Shown in pieces: positions 49,301 through 60,600 of a stretch of DNA of 64,000 nucleotides; the stretch's first letter is position 1, and each line of letters starts with the position of its first letter. Below the pieces are notes generated by a model. The model worked only from the letters and a program-made list of their open reading frames with translations, did not search any database and was not told where the DNA came from. The translations under genes were made by a program, and so were the position numbers. The DNA is from Cardinalis cardinalis (lineage: Eukaryota > Chordata > Aves > Passeriformes > Cardinalidae): assembly GCA_014549065.1 (NCBI GenBank), contig JACDOX010000115.1:372001-436000 (forward strand). Reading direction: 5' to 3'.

Positions 49301-51880
49301 AGAATTACAGGAGTGACCCCTGCCCAGATCAGAATTGAGCACAAGCACTTGGCAGATATTGCCAGAAAAATAAAAGCTCTACCCCTTGCCTGACAGTCTG
49401 CCACAGCCAGATGCTCCCATCCAGGCTCACATGGAGCAGTAATTTAATACATGGCAATACTATCTATTTCAGTGAAACAACTTCTGCTGGGCCAGCTCAT
49501 CTTACCCTTCTTTATAGCTCACATTGCTAGGGCACAGGAGGGAACCAGACTAATTCCAAATTTCATCCTTTAATATTTCTCTCAAATATGTACATGTGGT
49601 TTTAAAAAGCATTTGATGGCACCAAACAGAAACAATTTGTTTTGGAAGAAATTAAGTCAGAAGANGCACTTGGAAAGCACAACTAATGCATTCCAACAAA
49701 AATACAAAGGAACCTCACTGCAAACATGAGAATGATGAGAAGAGTTTCACTCTAAAGATTCATTTTTACCTGGCCATGTCAGTTATGAAGGCAGACATAA
49801 CCTTTCTCTAATTTTATCTTATTTTATTAACCTAAAATAAGAATTTTCCATTTTTTCAATTTGTTAAATAACCTGAAATCACGTTCTTCTGATTTGATAA
49901 GACATGGGAACCGGTGCAAGGCTGAGGAATCCACTGCTTTCCCATACAGCCCCATTGCTTTGACAGCAGCCCACCATATGGGAAATGTCAGCAAGACAAA
50001 GTGTCTGGTAAGTCAATTTAGGAAACTTCTGAAGGCTTAAGACTTTAAAGGTATCTTTGTTTTTACTACTTGTAACCATGGCATCATTGGCTGTGCCATC
50101 AGACTGTGTTCTTACTCACACACTCCTTCATGCAATAAACTGAAAAAAGTCTGGTCTCTGAATCACCTGAACATGTCAAGGCTTGCGCCATTACAGTGCA
50201 GGGTAGGGATATACAAAAAACCTGACCCAGAGTCATTTACAGGCTCATGGAATTTAACAGAGTTTTGATTCTTTCATCAGAGCTGTTTGACTGAGTTGTT
50301 GCCACCACTAATCAGATGGCTTTTATTTCACAAAATGTGACTGTGTGTGGAGCCCTGAGTACNCCCACCATTTCCAAAGTGCCTCAAGACACACCTTGAG
50401 CCTCTCTCTCCAGCTGNCTTCTATTGCCCACTTCCAAAGCACAAAAGGCAGAACTGGGAGAGCCCACATCTCCCCTGGTCCATACCACTCAAAACAGCTC
50501 CTTTGCACTGTCACAGCCTATGCGACAATGCAGTCTCATTGGCTTGGTTCACTCAAACAACTGTTTTCTCCTCCAGCTGCTAATCCAGGTGTACATTGCC
50601 AGCCTCAGTGATAGAATTGNAAGGAAACTACCAGGTCTAACATGGAAAGCATGGTAGTGATCATTGAGACAGNTAAGAGCTCTTCTACTCAGGTGAATTT
50701 CACAACAATTAGCAAAGTATNTTCTATATCTCGGGTGATCCATCTAACTTTGCTTATCATACTCACAATTTCAGTTGTGTTTGCAATTGTTCTATTGTCA
50801 GGATCCTAAAACCAGCTTGAAGTTGAGGAACAATATGGAATTTATACAGAAAAGCCACTAATAAGAGTATACACAACGGTGATGCACATAAGAGACATTT
50901 CTGATTATCCACACTGATTTCCTAACATAGACCTTTGAGTTTTAGTGCAGAAATTTGTACATCAATCCATAACTGCTGAATTAGAGTACATANCTTTCAA
51001 AAGACAACTACTTTTTATTTAAACACTTCATTTGATATATTATTCAAAGTATCCTTCAATAAGTTGCTATAATGATTAAATATCTAAATGATGACAATTT
51101 CCCTTTTTAAAATCTGAATTTATGTGATTTCAGCTTCTGGACAGACACCTGATCTTGTNACACATTTTTCTGCCAAAATTAAAGAACCATGTTTTTCTCC
51201 TCATGGATATTTTGAGANCAAGACACAGTCACCAGCTGAAGTAAGCAGATAAGGTAAGCAGATTGATTTTCTTAAAATCCAACACTGGAAATGCATAGTT
51301 TTCTTAAGAAGACAGAAGTTTGTATTTCACAGAACTTCTCTGAAACACTATGATACAGATAGGTAGTTTTCAAGAAAAATTATCACACTTCCATCTTTGT
51401 TTTTAAACTGTAAAATTACTACTAATATAATAGGAGGTTGGACATCCAGAGCACCCTCTCAATCTGAGTTTCTCATTATCCTCTAATTCTTAAATTCTTC
51501 AAGAGAGGAAGCAAAGCAAAAAGTGATTTTAAAAGCAAGATAATTAGTATGTTTTGGCAGAAGATATTTCAATAAGTTGTCCTCGTGTTACACAGCTGAG
51601 GCAGTAGTTCCAAGAGCAATAGAAAAAAATATAAATGATCATGGTCTAAGCATAAGTGTGTCTGAATAGGAAGATACAACAGCTAAAAAATAAAGGAAAA
51701 TAAAATACATTTTATTATTATAGTAGCTATTCTTCTGAAGTACATGTTAAAAACACTACAGCAGATATACAAATTGCCCTACACAATATGGAAGTTCTCA
51801 TCATTCTGCAGAAAACATTTCAGTCTCTGTAAAAAGCTGAATGTTTCAGAAGTAGTTTTATAGACCAGTTATTTAGGCTC
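46349..51880. other. Non-coding interval with conserved-element-like zones
   Basis: No gene recognised. 47390-47800 and 48660-48920 are repeat-free by eye and rich in homeodomain-like cores, and 45309-49014 has no ambiguous base at all. From 49015 to 51219 Ns become frequent again. No open frame shows a domain. Confidence 0.45.
48660..48920. promoter_or_regulatory. Candidate cis-regulatory patch with palindromic homeodomain site
   Basis: The centre is an inverted repeat TTTGTAAT-ACTA-ATTACAAA at 48799-48818, containing TAAT-N4-ATTA, the spacing of a P4-type palindromic paired-class homeodomain site. TTAATTAA follows at 48821-48828 and further TAAT cores lie near 48690-48735. No repeat family is visible. 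Enhancer activity or deep conservation is inferred from appearance only. Confidence 0.25.
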
Positions 51881-51994
51881 ATTTCCATTACAGTTTGCAA
51901 GACACCATAATAACTTTGTACTAAATGTATGGCAATTTCTTCCATTTCATTTTTCAAGACACCATAATAACACTGCGCTAAATATATGGCAATT
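51881..51994. repeat. 57-bp tandem duplication
   Basis: Two adjacent copies. The word CAAGACACCATAATAAC starts at 51898 and again at 51955, and the copies share the flanking 'atttcc' and 'atggcaattt' blocks. About ten differences separate them, so the duplication is not recent. The period is a multiple of three, so a minus-strand frame (51820-52008) shows a 19-residue repeat, YYGVL in both units, but there is no other sign of coding. Confidence 0.9.
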
Positions 51995-54515
51995 TGCTGA
52001 GAAATCACTTTTCACTGGACAAGACCCTAACCACGCCAAGGAATGTACAAGCACATTGCAGCAAAGCCATGGCAAACATTTACCAGATACGAATAACATC
52101 AGCTTCTTTAACCTAATTCATCTGTCTTGTAAGTCCATCCCAGAAGACCAAGTCATATTCATGTCAACCTTAACTTTTGTCAACATCATTCTAAGGAGTC
52201 CTAATTGTTAAAATAAGTTAAGATGCTGGGTTACTGTTTTGAATGCTGGTCTTTGAATCTTTTCAACCCAAAAACCTGCAGTCTGGGTAAGTCTGCACCA
52301 CTGACTGTGTGTGGCCCAGGATGTACTTTTGAAGCCGAGCTCTCAATCCTTCTCTGTTAGCCTCACTTTAGATGACAGTCTCAGAGCTGATGATCTGTAG
52401 CCCCTTTAGGATGAAGTTAAGCCAGAAAACATATTTCAGAGATGGTATGAAGGAACTTCCCCACCTTACCCACAAACACAGAGTGGCGACAGGGTTTAGC
52501 TCTGCAGATTCACTTGCTTATATAGATATAGCCTTCCTCTAATTCAATCCTATTTTGATCACTCTCATCTGTCAAAGTAAGCTGAGAGAGAAACACATTG
52601 GAACCAGCTGCTGGTAACTGCTTTATATGGTTCTCTCTTTCCAGCATGGTTTTAAGGTAGTTTGAATGTATTCAGCGTAGTGTGTATAAGTGCCTTTGCA
52701 TATAGAAGGCTGAGGAAGCAGGAATTGTTGTTTAAAGAAAGAAGCACTTCATGCATATGCTCAATTTTTCATAGAATTTTTAGTGTGATACTTACTGTGA
52801 ATGCATGGTTTATTCTGTCAGTGGTCTGTGGTTAACACTCCCTATATACCTATTGACATGATAAATTGTAATGACTTCATAATAAAGTTAAAAGCCCAGC
52901 ATAAATGCAGAAAAGTGAGGAATTCTGNAGGTAAGATTTGGATTTCATCCCTCACTCTTCCTTGTATTTGAATGTTATGAAACAGCTACATACTTTCNTA
53001 GCCACAGATATAAAAAATGTCATGACAGGAATATAAACAGNGAAAACTGTGTGTGCTCTGACAGGTTCCCATATTACCTCAGAATTNACATATTTTCTAT
53101 CATTTTGCCATTTCCCAAATACCTTTTGTTAAAGCTTGTTTGTCCTTTATGATAACTGCATCATTTCATACTGAGCCAACGCAGAAATAATTTGATATAT
53201 TTTGAAAAAAATTTTAAAATGTAGTGGATGGTTTACAATATTGAAGAACGTGTTAATAAAATAAGGATCTCAGACAACATAGCACCACTTAATACTGAGT
53301 AGTGATGCCTGTGACATAAATGCCATGAAAGAGCTCTGGAGTTGTATTTGGGTNATTTATTTATCTATTTGGGGGGATAGGTTTTCTTGTTTGCTTTTGG
53401 TTAGGTTTCTTTTAGCTGGAGCAACAGTGGCATACCCTAAGGAAAGTCTCACTTAGGATTTTTCCATTTTGCATTCCCATTTCACCTANAGAACTAATGA
53501 TCCAGCATTGTGTCATGTTATGCAAAACATAGGCTTACTTACTGGTTCTTGACATAAAAAGAGGACCTGGATACCTACATCTACCAGTGAGTCCTGAAAT
53601 CATGACCTTACAAATTGATCTTACCTACCTGGCTTTTTATTTGCATGACCTAGCAGGCTTTCTGCAGTTTTCAAAAGCAAGGAGCTAAATGCCAGCTGAA
53701 ATTCAACAGCTCTGCAGATGCTCAGCATTTTCCAAAATCAACCCCAAATCACATTACTTATATTGAGTTAGGATCTTGGTGCGTGATCTTTTACGTAACT
53801 TTCCAGCTCATCTCTGCAGTCTGATACCTCTCCCTGTGACTTTCTTACTGAGAGCAAAATACAAGGCTCTTTCTACCTATTTAGTAGATCTGANGCTGCT
53901 GAAGAAGATTCTTCTGACCTGTTATAAAAAGCTTCCAAATTGCTGGAAGGGAATTTGTCTGAAAGACGCCAAGTGCTTGTGCAATGATTTGAAATTTTGC
54001 CTATGAATGATTAGAATTGGTTAAATGAATAGAAAAAAAAAGTTAAATATCAGGATGTGGGGGATTTCAGCTCCCTGGAAAATACTATTTATTAATTATT
54101 CTGTATTATAGTCATGACATTCCTATTCCTTTGGTGCAAAACTATTTTTCTGCTGATATAATAGAGAATATTCTATTCTTACTGGAATAACATAGAATTC
54201 TAGAATCAGTTATTTGGAAATACAATTTCTAGAACAGTCTATAAATCTTTCAACAAGTGTTTTCATGAGAAAAAGATTCAATGAGGATATAACGTCTCAT
54301 AAGTTTGTTTGAGGTAAGGATTTCCAACTTAAAAGTCTGCAAACTTTCAAGATTTAGACCAAGTCCTAGTTATACATTTTCAGATTTTNAAAAAATTGAA
54401 TTCTTTTAAGACAAATGTATTTTACATACTGCAAAATAAATGAGGGGAAGAGAGACTGATGTTATTGTTACTTAATGCAGGATATCACAATTTTTAAGAC
54501 ACACCAGGCTGAATG

Positions 54516-54577
54516 GTTTCATATATTGTCAGAACATTCATATAATGTTTCATATATTGTCAGAACCATTTAGAATA
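54516..54577. repeat. 31-bp tandem duplication
   Basis: GTTTCATATATTGTCAGAAC begins at 54516 and again at 54547, with near-identical following bases (CATTCAT versus CATTTAG). The high identity suggests a fairly recent slippage duplication. Confidence 0.9.
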
Positions 54578-56144
54578 ATGATGGTGTGCTCCACCCAGTT
54601 GCCCAAGCTGACCTTTATTTCCCATAGCCCTGCTCAACCCATTACCACCAATAGAGATGGTAACAAATGTGCCTGGCTGTGATGACTGCATCTGACTCAT
54701 AGCAGATTCAGGGGAGATGGGTAACACAACAGCCACACCACACACACTCTCTCCTTCCCCAAACCATAATGTTGGTCAAAGTCTGACTCAAACCAAGTTT
54801 CGAAGATACTAACTTCTGCAGTCAGTCTGCAAATATGTCTATAACTCTATCACTCCCTTACAGTAGACAGTCCAGGACCTGTTGAGCTCTCCCGGACAGA
54901 AGGATCTACCGTTGAATACAGATGCCTCACCNGGTTACTCTTTGAGGCTGATAAATTCCTTGCTGCAACAGATTTTCAGTGATTAGTAGCATAATAAACT
55001 TGGAAATCTTACCTAGCTAATACAAAGGATTGATTCTACACATTTAGACACAAAGCATTGACCAAGTCTGGGACTAAGTCTGGATCCAGATACATATAAA
55101 CCCCTCTCTGAGAAGGAATTTAAAATGCAAGGGGTACTTTCCGAACCTTATGACACAGTCAGAGGGTCTCCCTGATACTTTTGCCTGACCTTGTCCTCTA
55201 TGCAGTAAAAAATCAAATGTACCTTGTCAATGAGTTTTGCAAACCACTGTCGCATTTACTATCAAGCCTTGTTAAATCTCTGTGTTTATTGCTACACATA
55301 TTGCTGCTTCTCTCCCACAAGGAAAGTGCACCCCTTCTTCCAGAGCAAGAATTGCCTATGCTTGACATTATTTCTGCCCATGAAATTCTGGTCTCAGATG
55401 GAATAATGAAGATTTGCTTCAGTCCACTCAGAAATTCAAAGGCAAAATCATGCAGAAGAGGGGTACAATAGAAAGACAACTATATCTTCAGAAGGGCTGT
55501 TCACGGCTCTTTCCACAGCTAAACAATTCCTTTAGTTGGTGTGGTGAGAACGTTTCCCTTAAATTTATCTTTCCACAGAATATTTGGGGAAGAAGCTAAA
55601 AGCCTTTGTTCTCAGGGAAACACGAGAGCTGCAATTACACCAAGCCCCTTGTGGAGTATTCTGGTGGGAAGAGGCCCCTTGTGCAATGTCCTTTTCCACA
55701 CATCCAAACAGAAGTCAGGCATAATACATTTCAGAGTCAGGATGCTGAAATCCCCTGCTGCTTCAGCAGAACAAATCAGGATGCATACTTTCATCCTGCA
55801 TATCAGGATGAAAGAGATCAGTGCTGGAGACAAAGGAGNAATAAAACAAACTCTCTGCAGTGAGAAAAATGAGATGAAGAAGCTTCNCCGTCTGCTGAAG
55901 AAAATTCAGTGTTCTTTTTGCCACAAGTTAAATTTTATCAGTGCCAAATATACTTGATAAACAGAGTCTTAGGAACTTTACTTCTTTCTACTATGTGCTG
56001 GACTCTTGTCCACTTGAAGACAAAACAGGGTGCAGTGAAATACTTCAGACAGTTTTACTGCTACAATGAATGACAAAGCCATGCAGAGGAAATGGGAATT
56101 AACCATTTGCATTTAATTGCTGAACCAAGCAGTACAGAAAAAAG

Positions 56145-56182
56145 AGATAGATAAGAATAAACATAGATAAGATAGATAAGAA
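56145..56182 (+). repeat. Cluster of AGATAR motifs
   Basis: Five AGATAG/AGATAA words start at 56145, 56149, 56165, 56170 and 56174. The word GATAGATAAGAAT occurs twice, so the cluster probably arose by a small duplication. AGATAR fits the GATA-factor consensus, but function is unproven. Confidence 0.7.
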
Positions 56183-57017
56183 TTAAAAATAATAAGTTTT
56201 AAAGGTCTGAATAGAAATAGAATCTGAGACTGTCTGAAGGTCTTTCCATGACAGGGAATGAGCTGCAACCACTAAAAAGGGAAGAGGCTAAGCGGCTGAA
56301 TTTTGCCTTATGCTGACTATGTAGCAAGTTGAATCATGGTACAACAGATATGGTGTGAGCCTAAAAGTTCATTTCTCATCCTTCCTCAGAGCCCGAGATG
56401 TAGAGCAGTTCTGAACATTCAGTTATTATTACACCAACACAAAAGCCATTGCTTCAAGTGGCTCTAGTTCTCACTCACTACAGGTCCGGGTTCCCAGATA
56501 CAGACCAAAACTAAAAATGACTAAACTCTGCCTTCACCTTTCAGGAAACAAATCTCAGGATGACCACCAAGGCAAACTGATGCATCTCAGGGAAATCTGG
56601 CCTGCTAGGGCCATCACTAAATACNTCCCAGGGATAAACAGAAGTCTATCTCTGCTTTCCAGAGTTATTGATCCGTTGCTGCACAACAGCACTGAATTCT
56701 CCCTTACTGGAGCAGCCTAGGTAGACTTAGGAAAGTCCTTTCACACAAGCCCCAGGAGGCAGGAACAGGGCAAGACACTTCTGTGCTAGTGTTCCTCTAG
56801 AAGATGTCTTTAAATATAATGCTACAATTACATCCCAATGAGTATCTCAATTCTCATTAAAGGTGGAAAAATATCCAAAATACGGTTTGCTGTTTTGTAG
56901 TATGCCAGATGGATGCTCTGTAATACNTATCAGAAGCAGTTGTAGTTTTTAGTGGTGTGAGAAGTTTGGGTCAGCATTCTGCTGCCCCTTTTCAGATAGA
57001 AAAACTCAGAATCTGTT

Positions 57018-57065
57018 CTCTGCCCTCTCCTTTTTCTCTTTTTTGTCTCCTTTTTTTTTTTCTCT
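57018..57065 (+). repeat. Polypyrimidine tract
   Basis: Nearly unbroken C/T run ending in eleven T. No acceptable acceptor AG followed by an open exon is seen, so it is not called a splice site. Confidence 0.8.
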
Positions 57066-57235
57066 GAACAGCTTGAATGACAGACTAAAGAATAATCCGG
57101 TGCAGAGCTAATATGCAAAAACAGGATTGAGCAAAAAGCTGATTTAAGAAGCTTTCATCTGGGTCAGGACATATTGATACCATATTCAAAGATATATGCT
57201 CAGCACACTTGTGCAGAGATAAATAAAGGTTTAAG

Positions 57236-57247
57236 AAAAAAAAAAAA
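57236..57247 (+). repeat. Poly-A run after AATAAA
   Basis: Twelve A, followed by CAAAACACAAACACAC. An AATAAA at 57222-57227 lies nine bases upstream, which is the layout of a retroposed mRNA tail, but the upstream sequence matches nothing I know. Confidence 0.75.
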
Positions 57248-58067
57248 CAAAACACAAACACACAATTCCTCCACCATACTCCAGTAACACAGCTACTGAA
57301 ATATTAAACTAAGAGAAATAATTTCCACCCATGTTTGCTTTCATCACAGATTATGCAGTACTGCAAACTACTCAAAATAAAATGTTTCCTTCCTAGACAA
57401 AACCAGCTATGCAATAAGGTTTATTTTTGCTCTTTCTGAGTGCCCAGAGTACAAGATAAAGTCACTGTAACAAATTGTGCCTGTCATAATGTCAGAAAAA
57501 GGAACCACACATTTAGTTCATAGCCATCTCTGGCGGTCACTGATCCACCCATCTCTTTGGGACAAGACAACTTTCATGTCCCTCAAGGTCTTTTCTATAG
57601 TGGATCACTAAACCTATTTTATTAGTAAGTATCAATATCACTAATTTTATCACTCTCAGTGTTTTCTCTTCCAATAATGACAACATGGCTCTTTCAGACA
57701 ATGACATGAAGGGAATCCAAGATCAAATCCCACAGTCTTCAATTTCCTGTAGAATTCTGGACATGAGTGATTATTTATTACTTCTTATTACAGTTCCAAG
57801 TATCATTAATGATAAAAAAGTAAGAAAATAGTAGCTGTTAAGCTGGCTGTTATGCAGCAGATAACTTTACCAGCTCAGCTTATAAATGGCCTGAACCAGC
57901 TTTCCAGAAGCCTTAATATCAGTCTTGCCTAGCTTGCACAATAATACACTCACATTATGCATTTACTTTGACTGTAATCCCAAAGTCTTAAGAGTAAATT
58001 CAGCTCTTGCCTGTGTGTATGTGTGTGCACAACTCATCTGGTTTGAGTGATGCTGAAGCTTCTCATA

Positions 58068-59507
58068 TGGGGTCTAAATTCATCTGATCCAACCTTCTGT
58101 TGAAATCAGGGCCTTGTATCAGGTTATGCAGGTACCTGTGAATCAGGGTCTAATATTTCCAGGGAACAGGATCCTACCATTTCTCTGTCAACACATAGGT
58201 TCTCATGCTTCTCTGTCTTGCCATAATCCGAGATAGGTGCCCTGACACTGTTCAAGCCTGTTGTGTTTATCTTATCACTGCATAGTCATGAGAGAGTTCT
58301 CCCATTTTATCTATAACGACCTTTTAGAGATTGGAAAACTGATTCATGCCAGACAGAGCCTTTACNCCTCTAGCTTGAATAAGCCAAATTTCTTCATACT
58401 TCTTTTATGCATCAAGCTCTCTAATGATCTAATCATCTTGGTGACCCATTCACCAACCCTTCTTTCATTTTTCAATGTCTCCTGAACTGATGAATCAAAA
58501 ATTCACGTTCATCTCTTTTAAAACCTTGTTGAGCCAGGGTTCAGACTGTCTGTGCCTCAGTATGGCAGCTTTTCCTCCTCATGTTCTACTTCTCTTCTCA
58601 GTCTTGCATAATCAGCAAGCCTAGCAGAAGTGTATTCAAGCCTTTCGTGCCAATCGCTTACGAATATATTGAACATTATCAAACTCTGTGTTGATCTCTG
58701 AGGAACTCCACATGTGGCCAGTTCTAAATTTGACTTTAAGCCATTAGCCAACAACTTTGAGCTCAGCAGCCTAGCTAGTTCTCCACACATCATGTGGAAC
58801 TAATCTGAAGTGTGTAATGTATCACCAAACTGTCAACAAAGGTGCTGTGGGAGACCATGAGAAATTACTTGCTAAAATTATGGTAGATGCTGTTTAAAAT
58901 ACTCCCATCCTTTACTAAGTTGTTTCATAATATAAGACAATGGAGCACAGTTTAACCTTAGTAAATCTGTGCTGGCTTTTTCCAGTCATTTATTCTGTCA
59001 CATTTTGACCAGCTTGTATGTGTTCAGTTTTCGCAAGAGGTTTGTTACTTGAACCTACTCTACTGTTAGTGGCTCACCATTTTTTTTGCCACTGCTTCCT
59101 GACAAAAGAACTTGCAGCTAACTTTAGCTGTTAAGACCAAAGCAAAGAGGACATCAGGCATGTATGTGAACCTTTTCTGTGCCATTTTTGACTTAAATTA
59201 CCAAAGCCATTCAGCAGTGGGCTTGAATCTTCCTCACATTTCTGCGAGCTACTACCATGCCTATAGAATCCTTCCTTGTTTTCTCAACGTATCTTAAAGG
59301 CTGCCTCAAAGTCTTCCAACACTTCCAAAATCCTTTGGCCTCCAAAGCAGATACCTGTGGGATTCTTCCTAACAGCTAATGAGTCAAAATGAAATCTGTT
59401 CTTTTGAAGTTCTGGGGTTTTATTGACACTTACCTTTCTCTGCCTCTTAAGATATTAAACTCTATTACTGTACAGTCCCTGCAGCCCAGGCTGCTGTTGA
59501 AGGTCAT
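58068..59507 (-). mobile_element. Ancient CR1 LINE, minus strand, endonuclease end to 3' UTR
   Basis: Read on the minus strand from high to low coordinate, the parts occur in CR1 order. First comes the end of the endonuclease domain (SLGCRDCTVIEFNILRGR around 59495-59440, matching the GCSDHE..EF.ILR motif), followed by LLGRIP near 59370. Next is the linker and N-terminal polymerase region (the stretch 59100-59290). Then comes the polymerase core with CGVPQ...FNIF near 58712-58660 and the decayed catalytic site near 58613. Last is the 3' UTR from about 58500 to 58068. Every part is riddled with substitutions and indels. The 5' truncation is near 59507 and the terminal octamers are no longer recognisable. 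This is the longest and one of the oldest elements in the window. Confidence 0.85.
58557..58793 (-). pseudogene. Decayed CR1 reverse-transcriptase core
   Basis: A 78-codon open remnant. Residues 27-44 (TCGVPQRSTQSLIMFNIF) align with the conserved TSGVPQGSVLGP.LFNIF block of CR1 reverse transcriptase. Residues 59-62 read LADY where active enzymes have FADD, so the second catalytic aspartate is replaced by tyrosine and the phenylalanine by leucine. The Gly and neighbouring residues after VPQ are also lost. It lies within the ancient minus-strand CR1 and cannot be functional. Confidence 0.85.
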
Positions 59508-59860
59508 AATAATGGGTATTATACCCGTCTATAGGCCATAGAGGATAATAAGGGGATATAGACCTACAAAATAACAGTACCTATCTACAGACCATAAAAC
59601 CAGATGTAAATTGTCCAGCTACCTTTGCAAGACCAGTTTAATAGCATCATTAGACACTGAAAAATATGGGCCACATCCCCCTTCCTATGAGCTCATTAGG
59701 AGTCTCCAGCTAAATTTCATTCTGCAGGGTAACTTGCAACTAGTCACACAATCCACATGACTGTGCCAAAACCTACCTTTCACACATTCCATATTTTGAG
59801 CTACAAACTAATTCCCTGTAAAAATCAGACAAGAGGCAAATGACAAAATTCTACACCAAA
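59508..59860. other. Spacer between two head-to-head CR1 copies
   Basis: About 350 bases with no recognised repeat or gene. It begins with a small imperfect duplication of TATAGGCCATA-/ATAGACCTA-like words (59530-59590). It could be pre-existing host DNA or degraded 5' CR1 sequence. Confidence 0.5.
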
Positions 59861-59887
59861 TGTTACCCATACTCAGTATGGGTAACA
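59861..59887. repeat. Perfect 27-bp fold-back at a CR1 5' junction
   Basis: TGTTACCCATACT, a single C, then AGTATGGGTAACA. The thirteen-base arms are exact reverse complements. The right arm runs directly into recognisable CR1 sequence (ACAGACAGGAGGAGCTGG), so the junction of the insertion and the palindrome coincide. Confidence 0.95.
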
Positions 59888-60600
59888 GACAGGAGGAGCT
59901 GGAAGCCATGGTGCAGTAGGAAAGGTTCCAGTCATGGAAACATGGCGGGATGACTCACATGACTGGAGTGGTGCAATGGATGGATACAAGCTCTTCAGAA
60001 GGGACTGGGGAGGGAGGAGATACATTAAGAGGGAAAGCTTAAGGGTGCGGGAACAGGCTATCCCTGTGTGCCAAAAATGATCCTGCAGGGAAGAAGGCTG
60101 GCCTGGCTGAACAGGGAGCTTTCACTGGAACTCAGGCTGAAAAAGAGAGTTTATGACCTTTGGGAAAGGACAGGCAGCTCCAGAAGACTACAAGGATGCC
60201 ATTAGGTCATATAGAGACAGAATTAGAAAGATGAGAGCTCAGCTAGAACTCAATTTGGCCACTGCTGTGAAAGATTATAAAAAATGCTTTTATAAATACA
60301 TTAACAACAAAAGGAGTCCAAAGAAAACCTCCATCCTTTATTAGACATANGGGAAACACTGTCACCAAGGATGAGGAAAAGGGTAGGTTCAGGTTGAACA
60401 TCAGGAAGAGTTTCTGAAAGGCTGGTTAAGCATTGGAACAGGATGTCCAGGGAAGTGGTGGTGTCATCACCCCTGAAAATGTTCAAGAAACAGCTGGAAA
60501 TTTTGCTTAGCTCTGTGGTTTCTTTGACATGATGGCATTCTGCCAAAGGTTTGACTAGATGACCTTGGAAGCCTTTTCCNAACTTAATAACTCTATGATA
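59875..60600 (+). mobile_element. CR1 LINE with large internal deletions, plus strand
   Basis: Three collinear CR1 segments are joined in about 725 bases. Segment one (about 59886-60010) is early endonuclease sequence encoding ETWRDDSHDWSGAMDGYKLF, matching the ITETWWDDSHDW motif. Segment two (about 60022-60355) is the endonuclease-polymerase linker, with CPVC/LAWLNRE-like and LELNLATAVKD motifs. Segment three (about 60358-60600) jumps from 'gtcaccaaggatgaggaaaagg' straight to the C-terminal end and 3' UTR, finishing in CTCTATGATA near 60600. Most of the endonuclease and the whole catalytic polymerase are missing. The first joint keeps an open frame across it. A full CR1 is several kilobases, so most of the element is gone. 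Confidence 0.92.
60153..60344 (+). pseudogene. CR1 ORF2 linker remnant
   Basis: A 63-codon open stretch from the region between endonuclease and polymerase of CR1 ORF2. Residues 6-16 (GQAAPEDYKDA) and 29-53 (AQLELNLATAVKD followed by KKCFYKYINNKR) are close to the family pattern. The ATG is internal to the original protein and is not a true start. The frame stops where the polymerase domain has been deleted. Confidence 0.9.

Larger units (their letters stand above)
51995..58067. other. Non-coding interval, no gene recognised
   Basis: Unique A+T-rich sequence with scattered simple tracts, a 31-bp duplication at 54516 and an AGATAR cluster at 56145. The plus-strand frame at 55541-55957 (138 codons) is the longest here but has no recognisable domain and contains ambiguous codons. 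Confidence 0.5.

Noticed and set aside
54188..54260. Possible CR1 3' end (CATAGAATTCTAGAATCAG)
   Set aside because: Only the first ~20 bases resemble CR1. The following sequence does not match.
55541..55957. 138-codon plus-strand open frame as a gene
   Set aside because: No domain, ambiguous bases inside, and several overlapping open frames in other phases in the same stretch point to local composition.
57018..57065. Splice acceptor polypyrimidine tract
   Set aside because: No downstream AG-bounded exon with coding potential or domain.
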